This document shows, piece by piece, positions 47,007 to 55,338 of a stretch of DNA of 64,000 bases (its first letter is position 1; each line of letters opens with the position of its first letter). Made by a program: the position numbers and the translations under genes. Source of the DNA: Pectobacterium zantedeschiae (lineage in GTDB: Bacteria > Pseudomonadota > Gammaproteobacteria > Enterobacterales > Enterobacteriaceae); the NCBI RefSeq assembly GCF_004137795.1, contig NZ_NWTM01000001.1, positions 855,188 through 919,187 of the forward strand, in the 5' to 3' direction. The notes under the pieces were generated by a model. That model saw only the letters and a list, made by a program, of their open reading frames with translations. It was not told the origin of the DNA and did not search any database.

Positions 47007-47030
47007 AGGTCTACTTTTAACGGTAGACCT
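47007..47030. terminator. Bidirectional hairpin between convergent genes
   Basis: Stem AGGTCTAC (47007-47014) with GTAGACCT (47023-47030), between the hrpS stop and the stop of the EAL gene on the other strand. Confidence 0.6.
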
Positions 47031-47039
47031 ACTATCAGG

Positions 47040-48707
47040 TTACGCCGTTTCTATCGGTGGACACGGATAGTGACGGATATCTGGTAGATCGCACAATGCT
47101 ACCGCTTTACCGAAATACCATCCTTGTATTATCGCCGAAGGGCACTGTTGCAGGATGTAGGCGGCCTGCTCGCGTGTTTCTACTCCTTCGATGATCACAG
47201 GGACGTCCAGTTTTTTGACCAGGGTGAATAGCAGGTCTGCCATCGCGGCATTTACCGAGTCCGTACCGATGGCGCCGACGAAAACTTTGTCGATCTTGAT
47301 CATATCGAACGGTAAGTGGCTCAGATAATCAAGGTTGGAATAGCCCGTACCGAAATCATCAAGCGCGACTTTATATCCCGAATGTCGCAATGCCTCAAGA
47401 CCGTTGGCCAGCGTCTGATGCGATGTACTCGACCGTTCGGTGAGTTCTAACATAATACGCGATCTGTCTATCCCTAGATCGTCACTCATCTGCTGTAGAA
47501 AGTGGTGGTAGTCAGGCGAAACAATGTCGGATACGGACAGATTAATGCTGAGAATAAATGGCGTTTCACGTGTGAGATAAGGCTGCATATCGTACAGCGC
47601 CTGACGCGTAATAATCCGAGTCAGCTCCGCTAAATAGCCCATTTTCTCCGCAATATTGATGAAATACTCCGGCGACACGTTGTCGCCGCGTTCATTTTTC
47701 CAACGAGCCAATGCCTCTACGCCAATAATGGCGCGCTGTGGCAGGCTGATCAACGGTTGATAATGTACCTGAAATCGTTGGTGTTTGATCGCGCGTTTTA
47801 GCTGTGATGGTAAAGCATGGTGCCGATCGTAGTAGAGCTGATAGGACAGGGTAAAACTGGCACCGATGAGCGCCCCGACAAAAAACAGGGCGGCGATGAT
47901 ATACCACGGACGATACAGGATACCCGAGGAGTTCAACTGCGCCAGTACGCAGATATCCCGGTTAGGCGCACAGAAAAACGTCTGGCGTTTTCCCATGGTC
48001 AGCCACGCGTTATTCTGTTGCGGCGTCTGCCTGTACGCAGGCAAGTCGATGTCGCCAAATGTTTGATAAACATGATCCAGATTACGCGTGAGCAACATCG
48101 CGCTGTGCTCGGTCGGTGGCTGAATGAAACGGCGAAATGCAGCAGCGGCGGTGATGGTGACCACTCCGTTGAGGCTTGCCATATCCGCGGTAATACGCGG
48201 ATCAACGACATCCTTCATTGCGGTCCACAGTTGCACACCATCGGGGGTCGTCAGGTTAGGCGGCAGCAGATAAATGGGTGGATTGAGGATGCCCCAGCCT
48301 GCGGAACAGATGAGATAGTTGTTCTTGATACGCCCGATGTCGCGGAGATAAACGGAGTAAAAGGAGAGCAGACGTAATTCTTTTAGATCGGCACTGGAAC
48401 AAGGGGGGTTATTGAGCGTCAGCACGCGGTTGATGGTGTCCCGGCCTTCATTCGCGACAGCGGTTCCCTGATTGAGCACCTCCTGACTGTAGTGCAGTAG
48501 TTGTGTCTGCTCCAGCCTGGCGACAATGGCTTGCCCAAGTAACAGAGCCAGCAGTGCGCTACCAAGCGAAATTAAAACCAGTCTGAACCACAATCCAGTA
48601 TTAGTCGTTAAGGCGAGCATAGCGATCATCCGGCAGTATGGCGGAAATAAGAGCGGCATAGATTCAGATATCGCATCCTTGCCAACGGTACAGTGCTTAT
48701 CAGCCAT
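47040..48707 (-). CDS. ecpC: c-di-GMP phosphodiesterase, CSS-motif sensor plus EAL domain
   Basis: Up to 555 residues (the true start may be a later Met; no start has a clear ribosome site). A membrane segment at about 38-62, a periplasmic CSS-motif domain (CSS at 103-105), a second membrane segment near 265-290, and a C-terminal EAL domain. EAL itself (VEALARW), DDFGTGYSNLDYL and EGVETREQA are intact, so it should be catalytically active in degrading c-di-GMP. It is embedded between hrpS and hrpA. Dickeya dadantii has a phosphodiesterase, EcpC, encoded in its hrp region; I assign the symbol by that analogy. Redox sensing through the two CSS cysteines is known for related proteins. Confidence 0.82.
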   Translation of the reverse strand: MADKHCTVGKDAISESMPLLFPPYCRMIAMLALTTNTGLWFRLVLISLGSALLALLLGQAIVARLEQTQLLHYSQEVLNQGTAVANEGRDTINRVLTLNNPPCSSADLKELRLLSFYSVYLRDIGRIKNNYLICSAGWGILNPPIYLLPPNLTTPDGVQLWTAMKDVVDPRITADMASLNGVVTITAAAAFRRFIQPPTEHSAMLLTRNLDHVYQTFGDIDLPAYRQTPQQNNAWLTMGKRQTFFCAPNRDICVLAQLNSSGILYRPWYIIAALFFVGALIGASFTLSYQLYYDRHHALPSQLKRAIKHQRFQVHYQPLISLPQRAIIGVEALARWKNERGDNVSPEYFINIAEKMGYLAELTRIITRQALYDMQPYLTRETPFILSINLSVSDIVSPDYHHFLQQMSDDLGIDRSRIMLELTERSSTSHQTLANGLEALRHSGYKVALDDFGTGYSNLDYLSHLPFDMIKIDKVFVGAIGTDSVNAAMADLLFTLVKKLDVPVIIEGVETREQAAYILQQCPSAIIQGWYFGKAVALCDLPDIRHYPCPPIETA

Positions 48708-48894
48708 TGTTGAGGAAAAGAATGGCGTAAACGATCCTACAAATCAAAAAACACGAGTTGCTTTTAGGCAGACGCAATCCGTGTCTTTGCTATTTTAAAG
48801 GAAAATGATCTCTAGCTAACGGCAGGAAAGATTGATAAAAACAGGCTAGTTCTTCCCCTCGAATACTTTTTCCTGAAAGAATTTCCTCTCTGTG

Positions 48895-48922
48895 GGAACT
48901 CCCCCAGCCCAATATCTACTTA
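48895..48922 (+). promoter_or_regulatory. hrp box of hrpA operon
   Basis: GGAACT, 15 bases, CTACTTA: one mismatch in each half of the consensus GGAACC-N15/16-CCACNNA. It ends 76 bases before hrpA. Confidence 0.85.
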
Positions 48923-48998
48923 ATGAATGAACAAGATGACTGTATGTACAGCATGACAGTTCACTACCATAAACATTCATCATATTTGGAGATATATC

Positions 48999-49205
48999 AT
49001 GGCTTTAGGACTTTCTCAGGTTGCATCTCAGGCGGCTTCTCAGACTCTGGATAGCGCGATGGCGGGTTCTCTGACTCGTGCAGCAGGCGCTCAGGCACAG
49101 AAAATTGCGCTGGATACGGAAAACTCGATTCTGGATGGTCAGATGGATTCTGCATCCAAATCACTGAACTCCGGGCAGAAAGCGGCGAAAGCCATCCAGT
49201 TCTAA
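48999..49205 (+). CDS. hrpA: Hrp pilus major subunit HrpA
   Basis: 68 residues, Ala/Ser/Gln rich, helical, no cysteine: typical of Hrp pilins, which are short and vary in sequence. It directly follows a hrp box and precedes hrpB-hrcJ. It polymerises into the extracellular pilus through which harpins and effectors pass. A GGAG ribosome site precedes the ATG. Confidence 0.93.
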   Translation: MALGLSQVASQAASQTLDSAMAGSLTRAAGAQAQKIALDTENSILDGQMDSASKSLNSGQKAAKAIQF

Positions 49206-49218
49206 TTGTGAGTCAACG

Positions 49219-49246
49219 AGCCGGAGCTATGCTCCGGCTTTATTTT
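49219..49246 (+). terminator. Attenuator/terminator between hrpA and hrpB
   Basis: Perfect stem AGCCGGAGC (49219-49227) with GCTCCGGCT (49231-49239), loop of three bases, followed by TTATTTTAT. It stands 13 bases after the hrpA stop. It should end most transcripts after the pilin gene and/or protect the hrpA mRNA, with read-through to hrpB. Confidence 0.85.
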
Positions 49247-49272
49247 ATCCCGTCCGCGATGGAATCCACATC

Positions 49273-49644
49273 ATGAAAATCAACCACGCTACTACGCTAG
49301 CTCAGCCGGGAGATGCTCCGCTGGCGGACAATGGTACGTCTTTTTCCTTTTCCGCCAACGATCAGGATGTCTCCTGGTTTAGCGCAGCGCTGTCGTCGGC
49401 ACCGATGACGGCAGAACGCGGTAACAGCCAGTGGCTGGGCGCACTGGCGGAAAAATCTCAGGGACTGAACGGCGTCTTCAAATCTGCCGAACGCGACATT
49501 AGCCAGTCTATGCGCTCCAATAACCCCAAGGATGTGCTGGATGCGACTCGGACGCTGTCGTCGTTCTATCTGGAAAGTCTGCTTAGCGCCAAACTGGTGG
49601 CGAAAAGTGTGCAAAGTCTGGAAAAACTCACCAACTTACAGTAG
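49273..49644 (+). CDS. hrpB: T3SS inner rod protein HrpB (SctI)
   Basis: 123 residues; the C-terminal helix (ESLLSAKLVAKSVQSLEKLTNLQ, read with a break) is the SctI/YscI-like part. Identified from position between hrpA and hrcJ and from length. Likely forms the rod in the periplasmic space. Confidence 0.9.
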   Translation: MKINHATTLAQPGDAPLADNGTSFSFSANDQDVSWFSAALSSAPMTAERGNSQWLGALAEKSQGLNGVFKSAERDISQSMRSNNPKDVLDATRTLSSFYLESLLSAKLVAKSVQSLEKLTNLQ

Positions 49645-49650
49645 CTGCCT

Positions 49651-50418
49651 ATGAAAATCGATAAGCGAGTATTCCTTCTGCTGATCGGGTTATTGGCTGG
49701 CTGCGGCGAGCCGATTGAGTTGAATCGCGGGCTGTCGGAGAACGATGCTAACGAGGCGATTTCAATGCTTGGCCGCTACCAGATCGGTGCGGAGAAACGG
49801 GTGGACAAAACCGGCGTAACGTTGGTGATCGATGCAAAAAACATGGAGCGTGCCGTCAATATTCTTAATGCGGCAGGTTTACCGAAGCAGTCGCGCACCA
49901 ATCTGGGGGAAGTCTTTCAGAAAAGCGGTGTGATCTCGACGCCGTTGGAAGAACGCGCCCGCTATATCTATGCCTTGTCGCAGGAAGTTGAAGCGACGCT
50001 GGCACAGATCGATGGCGTGCTGGTTGCGCGGGTGCATGTGGTATTGCCCGAACGTATCGCGCCGGGCGAGCCAGTTCAGCCCGCTTCAGCGGCGGTGTTT
50101 ATTAAATATCGTGCTGAATTGGAACCGGATGGGATGGAGCCGCGTATTCGTCGGATGGTGGCCAGCAGTATTCCTGGTCTGTCTGGTAAGGACGATAAAG
50201 AGCTCGCGATTGTTTTTGTTCCGGCAGAGCCGTATCAGGACACGATCCCTATTGTTACGCTGGGGCCGTTCACGCTGACGCCGGATGAGATGCGTCGTTG
50301 GCAGTGGATCACTGGGCTATTTGGCCTAATGCTGGCTGGGCTATTAGGCTGGCGCATTGGCGCGCCTTACCTGCGACAATGGCAGCAGAAAAAAGCGAGG
50401 GCATCGTCGTCACAATGA
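49651..50418 (+). CDS. hrcJ: T3SS inner membrane ring lipoprotein HrcJ (SctJ)
   Basis: 255 residues. Lipobox LLAGCGEP near residue 18; ring-building domains with GLPKQSRTNLGEVFQKSG and LSQEVEATLAQIDGVLVARV; C-terminal membrane anchor (about 215-237). SctJ/YscJ family. Stop overlaps the hrpD start (ATGA). Confidence 0.95.
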   Translation: MKIDKRVFLLLIGLLAGCGEPIELNRGLSENDANEAISMLGRYQIGAEKRVDKTGVTLVIDAKNMERAVNILNAAGLPKQSRTNLGEVFQKSGVISTPLEERARYIYALSQEVEATLAQIDGVLVARVHVVLPERIAPGEPVQPASAAVFIKYRAELEPDGMEPRIRRMVASSIPGLSGKDDKELAIVFVPAEPYQDTIPIVTLGPFTLTPDEMRRWQWITGLFGLMLAGLLGWRIGAPYLRQWQQKKARASSSQ

Positions 50419-51047
50419 CAACACAAGATCAAACCCGAGGGCGCGAATCGGATGGCATCACACCACTTGCGTGGCTGACCTGGTGGGTAACGGACTGCCT
50501 ATTACAAGCCGATCCCAGTTGGTGGACTGGGGACATGATGTTGCCAGATTCACCACAGCGTCGTGACTGGCTGTATGTGAACGCCGTGCAGCTTAATCAC
50601 TATTTTTCTCTGCCGCTGGTGCTGCCGCCGAATCCGCATGCCTCGCTGATGCAAATGGGGAGGCTGGATACGGTGCAGCGGGAAACGGTATTGCGCCTGA
50701 TGGCGCGGGTGTGCCAGCCCCTACGGGAACCGAATCATGCTGACGCAGAGGCCATTTGGTGTGAACGACTGGCAAAGGCGTTGCGTCCAGGTTTGTGGCT
50801 ACCGACACCGGTTGCGTTTTCTGCTCAATCGCCATTGGCGCCCTCCGTATCTTGCTATCAGAATGCATTGACGCTGCTGCGCATTCGCTATGGCGAAGCG
50901 TGCTGGCCGCGTCTGCGGCTGCTCTTTCCACGTGATTGGCCCCGTGACTGGGGAACACATTGTCATATCCCTACGGTGTCATTGCCCACTGCCAGACTCA
51001 ATGCGCTGTGCGACGCCCTCATCTGGAAGGCATCAACCTCCGCATAA
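50415..51047 (+). CDS. hrpD: T3SS protein HrpD (SctK-like)
   Basis: 210 residues from the ATG at 50415, overlapping the hrcJ stop. No membrane segment or strong motif; assignment rests on position between hrcJ and hrpE. Likely a sorting-platform accessory of the SctK kind. Confidence 0.85.
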   Translation: MTTQDQTRGRESDGITPLAWLTWWVTDCLLQADPSWWTGDMMLPDSPQRRDWLYVNAVQLNHYFSLPLVLPPNPHASLMQMGRLDTVQRETVLRLMARVCQPLREPNHADAEAIWCERLAKALRPGLWLPTPVAFSAQSPLAPSVSCYQNALTLLRIRYGEACWPRLRLLFPRDWPRDWGTHCHIPTVSLPTARLNALCDALIWKASTSA

Positions 51048-51084
51048 CCTTCCTCATTTTTATTCATTTTGCTAAGGACTAAGC

Positions 51085-51684
51085 ATGCTGACGACAAAGA
51101 CGTTTGTGACATTACCCGGTGCAAGTCGGGATGAAGCAGTGATTATTCCGGCAGAACGGGTTGCAGCGCATCGCCGTAGTCGGACACTGTGGGAAGAGGC
51201 TTCGGTACAGGCGGATACGATAGTGGCGCAGGCACACGAACGTGCCCGAACGCTCTGTGAGCGGGCGGTAGAGAACGCAGAAGCAGAGTTTTGGCAGCAG
51301 GCAAACGCGCTATTGCAGGGGATTCGGCAAGATCGGATACAGCTTGAGCAGACCATGATTACGCAAGCCGGGCAGTTGCTGCGCGATGCACTGGCGCATT
51401 TGCTCGATAAAACGCCTGCGCCGTCACGTCATCACGCCTTACTGCGGCAGTTGCTGAAGCAACAGCAGGGGGAGAGCCGGGGAACGCTGTACTGCCATCC
51501 AGCCCAGCTTGCCGATGTGCAAGCATGGCTGGACGCGCATCCGCATTTGGCGTGGCGTCTCGCCAGCGATGAGGCACTGGATAACGATGCCATGAAGCTG
51601 ATCACGGCGCATGGCGTGATGTCGCTGAACTGGCGGCAGGCGACACAGCAGCTCATTCCTCCCGATCACTTTACCGCTATGTGA
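51085..51684 (+). CDS. hrpE: T3SS stator protein HrpE (SctL)
   Basis: 199 residues, with an N-terminal coiled coil (about 30-110) and a C-terminal FliH/SctL-like domain. It binds and regulates the HrcN ATPase. Last gene of the hrpA operon. Confidence 0.9.
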   Translation: MLTTKTFVTLPGASRDEAVIIPAERVAAHRRSRTLWEEASVQADTIVAQAHERARTLCERAVENAEAEFWQQANALLQGIRQDRIQLEQTMITQAGQLLRDALAHLLDKTPAPSRHHALLRQLLKQQQGESRGTLYCHPAQLADVQAWLDAHPHLAWRLASDEALDNDAMKLITAHGVMSLNWRQATQQLIPPDHFTAM

Positions 51685-51702
51685 AATCATCGTTTGCCGA
51701 TG

Positions 51703-51730
51703 GGAACTGCACGCCGGGGTTAACCACTCA
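51703..51730 (+). promoter_or_regulatory. hrp box of hrpF operon
   Basis: GGAACT, 15 bases, CCACTCA: one mismatch to consensus. It lies just after hrpE and 60 bases before hrpF. Confidence 0.88.
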
Positions 51731-51790
51731 TTATCAGGTCAGCGACCGAAACCTGTTTTGTGAGAAACATACCTTAGAGGAGAACGTGCT

Positions 51791-52015
51791 ATGTCCCTTA
51801 ACCCAATTCAGCGCCGCCTTGACGCGCACCTGGTCGATTCGCAGCAACAACTGGATGATATTGCGCTGAATGTTGCCGAAGGTGGTGCCAGTCAGGCGGA
51901 TAGTTACGCCTTTTTTGAAGCCAGTATGGATTATTCCAATGCCAGTTGGGCTGTCGGACAACTGCTGAGCGTTAAACATGGCTTGGCAAAGGCCATCATT
52001 AATGACTTCAACTGA
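51791..52015 (+). CDS. hrpF: T3SS small protein HrpF
   Basis: 74 residues, helical and acidic, with no signal. First gene of the hrpF-hrpG-hrcC-hrpT-hrpV operon as in other group I clusters. HrpF of P. syringae is thought to act as a co-chaperone of pilus assembly. AGAGGAG lies shortly before the ATG. Confidence 0.88.
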   Translation: MSLNPIQRRLDAHLVDSQQQLDDIALNVAEGGASQADSYAFFEASMDYSNASWAVGQLLSVKHGLAKAIINDFN

Positions 52016-52436
52016 GTTGGTCACAATGCTGGAGCACTGGCTAAACGGCGGAGCGCCGATGCTGAAGCTGGAGATTGACGGCGGCGCGGTGACGATGGTG
52101 CGACAGGCGTCGGGCGTGGCGTGCAGCGCGGCCATTCCGCTGCACGCGTTGCCGGATGAGCGGATGTTGGTTCGAGCATTACAGTTGGCCGACGCCGCCC
52201 ACACGCAATTTCAGGAAGATACCGCCGCACTTTCGCTCTCGCCGCAGGATGAACAGTTCTGGTTATGGATGCGGCCCGATGCCGATGACGTTATGCAGCT
52301 GTGCCGCAATCTGGAAACCTTACTTAATCAACGGGACGTCTGGCTGAGTTTGCTCATGCCGCGCGCAAAAGTGCCCGTTTCCGCTCCACTTAATCTAAAC
52401 ACGCTGGCTTTTTTGCAAGGAGAACGACATGCGTAA
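52002..52436 (+). CDS. hrpG: T3SS chaperone-like regulator HrpG
   Basis: 144 residues if it starts at the ATG at 52002 (14-base overlap with hrpF); an ATG at 52026 is the alternative. Small acidic protein with a type III chaperone-like profile. In P. syringae HrpG binds HrpV and so frees HrpS. It overlaps the hrcC start by 8 bases. Confidence 0.82.
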   Translation: MTSTELVTMLEHWLNGGAPMLKLEIDGGAVTMVRQASGVACSAAIPLHALPDERMLVRALQLADAAHTQFQEDTAALSLSPQDEQFWLWMRPDADDVMQLCRNLETLLNQRDVWLSLLMPRAKVPVSAPLNLNTLAFLQGERHA

Positions 52437-54498
52437 GGGATTGATGCGTAATGGATCGTATAGCGTTTTGCTGGTGATCTATCGCTGGTTTTGCTGGGCG
52501 GTCGTGCTGATGGGCATTATCCCTGTGAACGGGATGATTTCGCTGGCGCACGCGGCCACGCCCACTGACTGGAATAAGGGGGCGTATGCCTATTCTGCCG
52601 AGCAGACGCCGCTGTCGGCAATTTTAACGGATTTTGCTAACAGTCACGGCGTGGATTTGGTGTTGGGCAATATTACGGACAATGAGGTTACAGCGAAAAT
52701 TCGGGCGGATAACCCCGCGCTGTTTCTCGATAGGCTGGCGTTGGAGCATCGCTTCCAGTGGTTTGTGTATAACAATGCACTGTATGTCAGCCCGCAGGAT
52801 GAACAGGCGTCGGTGCGTCTGGAGATCTCGCAGGACGCGGCACCCGATATCAAACAGGCACTCAGCGGTATCGGGCTGCTTGACTCGCGTTTCGGCTGGG
52901 GGGAATTACCTGAAGAGGGCGTGGTGCTGGTTACCGGGCCGCAGGCGTATATCGATCTGATCCGTAATTTCAGTCAGCAGCGGGAAAAACAGGACGAACG
53001 GCGTAAGGTGATGATTTTCCCGCTGCGCTATGCCTCCGTATCTGACCGCACGCTGCAATATCGCGATCAAAAAGTCACGATTCCCGGCGTCGCGACCATT
53101 CTCAATGAGCTGATGGATGGTCAGCGTGCTGCACCGGCGGGCGCATCCGGCCCAATGCCGGTGCAGCCAGATACCGGGATGGAAGCCATGCGGGACAGTA
53201 CACGTTCGCTGATGACCCGGCTGGCAACCCGCAACAGCCCAGAGCGCAGCGGTGAGGTCTCAGGCCGTGCGACGCTAAGCGGCAAGATTTCCGCAGATGT
53301 ACGCAATAATGCGCTGTTGATCCGGGATGATGAAAAACGCCGGGCGGAGTATCAACAACTCGTCGAGCATATCGATGTACCGCAAAACCTGGTCAACATT
53401 GATGCCATTATTCTGGATGTGGATCGTACCGCGCTGTCGCGGCTGGAGGCGAACTGGCAGGCGCAACTCGGCAACGTGAGCGCGGGCAGCACCATGATGA
53501 TGGGGCGTAGCACGCTGTTTGTCAGCGATTTCAAACGCTTCTTCGCTGATATTCAGGCGCTGGAAGGGGAAGGGACCGCTTCCATCGTCGCCAATCCTTC
53601 CGTGCTGACGTTGGAGAATCAACCCGCCATTGTCGATTTCAGTCGGACAGCATTCATCACGGCGACGGGCGAGCGTGTTGCGGACATTCAACCGGTAACG
53701 GCTGGCACCAGCCTGCAAGTGACGCCGCGAGTGATTGGTGAAGGAGCACAGCGCAGCATTCAACTGGTTATCGATATCGAAGACGGTCAGGTCGAGACCG
53801 GGCGCGAGGGGGAAGCTTCTGGCGTGAAGCGCGGCACTGTCAGCACGCAGGCGCTGATTGGCGAGAATCGTGCGCTGGTGTTGGGCGGTTTTCACGTCGA
53901 GGAGAGCGGTGACCGCGATCGCCGCATTCCGATCCTTGGAGATATCCCACTGCTGGGAAAACTGTTTACCTCGACACGTCATGAAGTCTCCCGCCGCGAG
54001 CGCCTTTTTATTCTTACGCCCCACCTTGTCGGCGATCAAACCGATCCTACGCGCTATGTTTCCTCCGTAAATCGCCAGCAGTTGAACGGTGCCATGAATC
54101 GCGTGGCGCAGCGTAACGGTAAAACGGATCTCTATAGCCTGATTGAAGGTGCGTTTCGCGATCTCGCCAGTCGCCAACTGCCTGCCGGGTTTCAGGCAGA
54201 CGGCAAAGGTGCGCGATTGGGAGAAGTTTGTCGCTCACAGTCGGGCCTAGTCTATGACAGTTCGCGCTATCAGTGGTACGGCAACGGCCAGGTGCGGCTG
54301 AGCGTAGGCGTAGTGCGTAACGGTGGAACACAGCCTCAGCGTTTTGATGAGGCCGCCTGCGCCAGTAGCCGCACGTTGGCGGTGGCCGTGTGGCCGAAAA
54401 CAACGCTGGCCCCTGGGGAGTCCAGCGAGGTGTTTCTGGCTTTGCAGCCCGCGTTAACGCCTCAACCAACTCGACGCAACGTGCTGATATCTCAGTAA
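52429..54498 (+). CDS. hrcC: T3SS outer membrane secretin HrcC (SctC)
   Basis: 689 residues. A signal segment (about 15-45), N domains, and the secretin domain from about 330 to 545 (VNIDAIILDVDR, SIVANPSVLTLENQPA, GTSLQVTPRVIG, GDIPLLGKLFTS). It forms the outer membrane ring for pilus exit. AAGGAG stands before the ATG. Confidence 0.96.
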   Translation: MRKGLMRNGSYSVLLVIYRWFCWAVVLMGIIPVNGMISLAHAATPTDWNKGAYAYSAEQTPLSAILTDFANSHGVDLVLGNITDNEVTAKIRADNPALFLDRLALEHRFQWFVYNNALYVSPQDEQASVRLEISQDAAPDIKQALSGIGLLDSRFGWGELPEEGVVLVTGPQAYIDLIRNFSQQREKQDERRKVMIFPLRYASVSDRTLQYRDQKVTIPGVATILNELMDGQRAAPAGASGPMPVQPDTGMEAMRDSTRSLMTRLATRNSPERSGEVSGRATLSGKISADVRNNALLIRDDEKRRAEYQQLVEHIDVPQNLVNIDAIILDVDRTALSRLEANWQAQLGNVSAGSTMMMGRSTLFVSDFKRFFADIQALEGEGTASIVANPSVLTLENQPAIVDFSRTAFITATGERVADIQPVTAGTSLQVTPRVIGEGAQRSIQLVIDIEDGQVETGREGEASGVKRGTVSTQALIGENRALVLGGFHVEESGDRDRRIPILGDIPLLGKLFTSTRHEVSRRERLFILTPHLVGDQTDPTRYVSSVNRQQLNGAMNRVAQRNGKTDLYSLIEGAFRDLASRQLPAGFQADGKGARLGEVCRSQSGLVYDSSRYQWYGNGQVRLSVGVVRNGGTQPQRFDEAACASSRTLAVAVWPKTTLAPGESSEVFLALQPALTPQPTRRNVLISQ

Positions 54499-54540
54499 CG
54501 TTTATCTGTCTGATGACAAGTCTGGAAATGTTAATGCCCC

Positions 54541-54577
54541 TCCCATCCTCTTGCTGGAAAGGGGGGAGAGGGTGGGA
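54541..54577 (+). repeat. Inverted repeat between hrcC and hrpT
   Basis: TCCCATCCTCT (54541-54551) pairs with AGAGGGTGGGA (54567-54577) with one G-T pair. Together with flanking C and G runs it makes a strong stem within the 163-base hrcC-hrpT gap. It may be an attenuator or a short repeat insertion. Confidence 0.55.
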
Positions 54578-54661
54578 TATGAGACTGCGTAAGCCGGTTC
54601 ATCACCCCACTTATTCTCATGACTGCTTCAACAGCATGATCAACAACAACAGGACATCCAT

Positions 54662-54853
54662 ATGAACTATAAAGCACTGTCAGTGGCGCTGATAACACTC
54701 CTGTTGAGTGCCTGCAATGCCCCGCGGCAGGTCGCCAACTGTGCCTCTGTTACCTGCCGCCCGCAGCCGGAAACGCGACAGCTCATCATCTGGTGGCAGC
54801 CTGACTTGCGCAGCGGACCCGCGGATTACAGCAGGGTCAGCGTGGATGAGTGA
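54662..54853 (+). CDS. hrpT: T3SS small lipoprotein HrpT (secretin pilotin)
   Basis: 63 residues with lipoprotein signal and lipobox LLSACNAP. Probable pilotin that helps HrcC insert in the outer membrane. It overlaps hrpV by 8 bases. Confidence 0.88.
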   Translation: MNYKALSVALITLLLSACNAPRQVANCASVTCRPQPETRQLIIWWQPDLRSGPADYSRVSVDE

Positions 54854-55193
54854 ACCAACGGAAGTATTCGACAATCAGCGTGACTTTCTCTCGGCGCTGG
54901 AAACCACGCCAATGGCCTGTTGGCCAGTACAACCGGGCGTCACTCTGTGGTTTACGGCACTGTCGGTACGGCAGGCTGCACTCATCTTAACGCTCGCTCC
55001 CGCCCGACATTATCCCGGTATGCTGCGGCAAATTTTACAACGCCGTTTTCTGGATGCCGATGCATTGTCTGTATGTAGCCTGAGCCTGGATGAACAGCAA
55101 AATCTGCGGTTACGCCGCTCGTTATCTACATTGACCGACGCGGTTACGGCGATCGACGAACTGTGGCGTTTAGCCGATCTGCCGCCGCGCTGA
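54846..55193 (+). CDS. hrpV: T3SS negative regulator HrpV
   Basis: 115 residues from the ATG at 54846, inside the end of hrpT. In P. syringae HrpV binds HrpS and blocks activation of hrpL; HrpG counteracts it. Identified from position and size; the sequence has no recognisable domain. Confidence 0.87.
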   Translation: MSEPTEVFDNQRDFLSALETTPMACWPVQPGVTLWFTALSVRQAALILTLAPARHYPGMLRQILQRRFLDADALSVCSLSLDEQQNLRLRRSLSTLTDAVTAIDELWRLADLPPR

Positions 55194-55229
55194 ATCATGA
55201 AAAAGTCATGTGTTTTCGTGCAAGCAACG

Positions 55230-55257
55230 GGAACCGTACAGGCCAGAAAATCACTTA
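55230..55257 (+). promoter_or_regulatory. hrp box of hrpN
   Basis: GGAACC, 15 bases, TCACTTA: one mismatch in the second half. It ends 81 bases before hrpN. Confidence 0.88.
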
Positions 55258-55338
55258 ATGGGGGAGTGTCACAATTACGCGGGCTGACCGCACATCTATT
55301 GGCGCTTTCATAACCCATTTATTCATTGAGGAAACATT

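Noticed and set aside
53275..54177. 300-codon minus-strand frame within hrcC
   Set aside because: Lies wholly inside the well-supported secretin gene and shows no recognisable domain.
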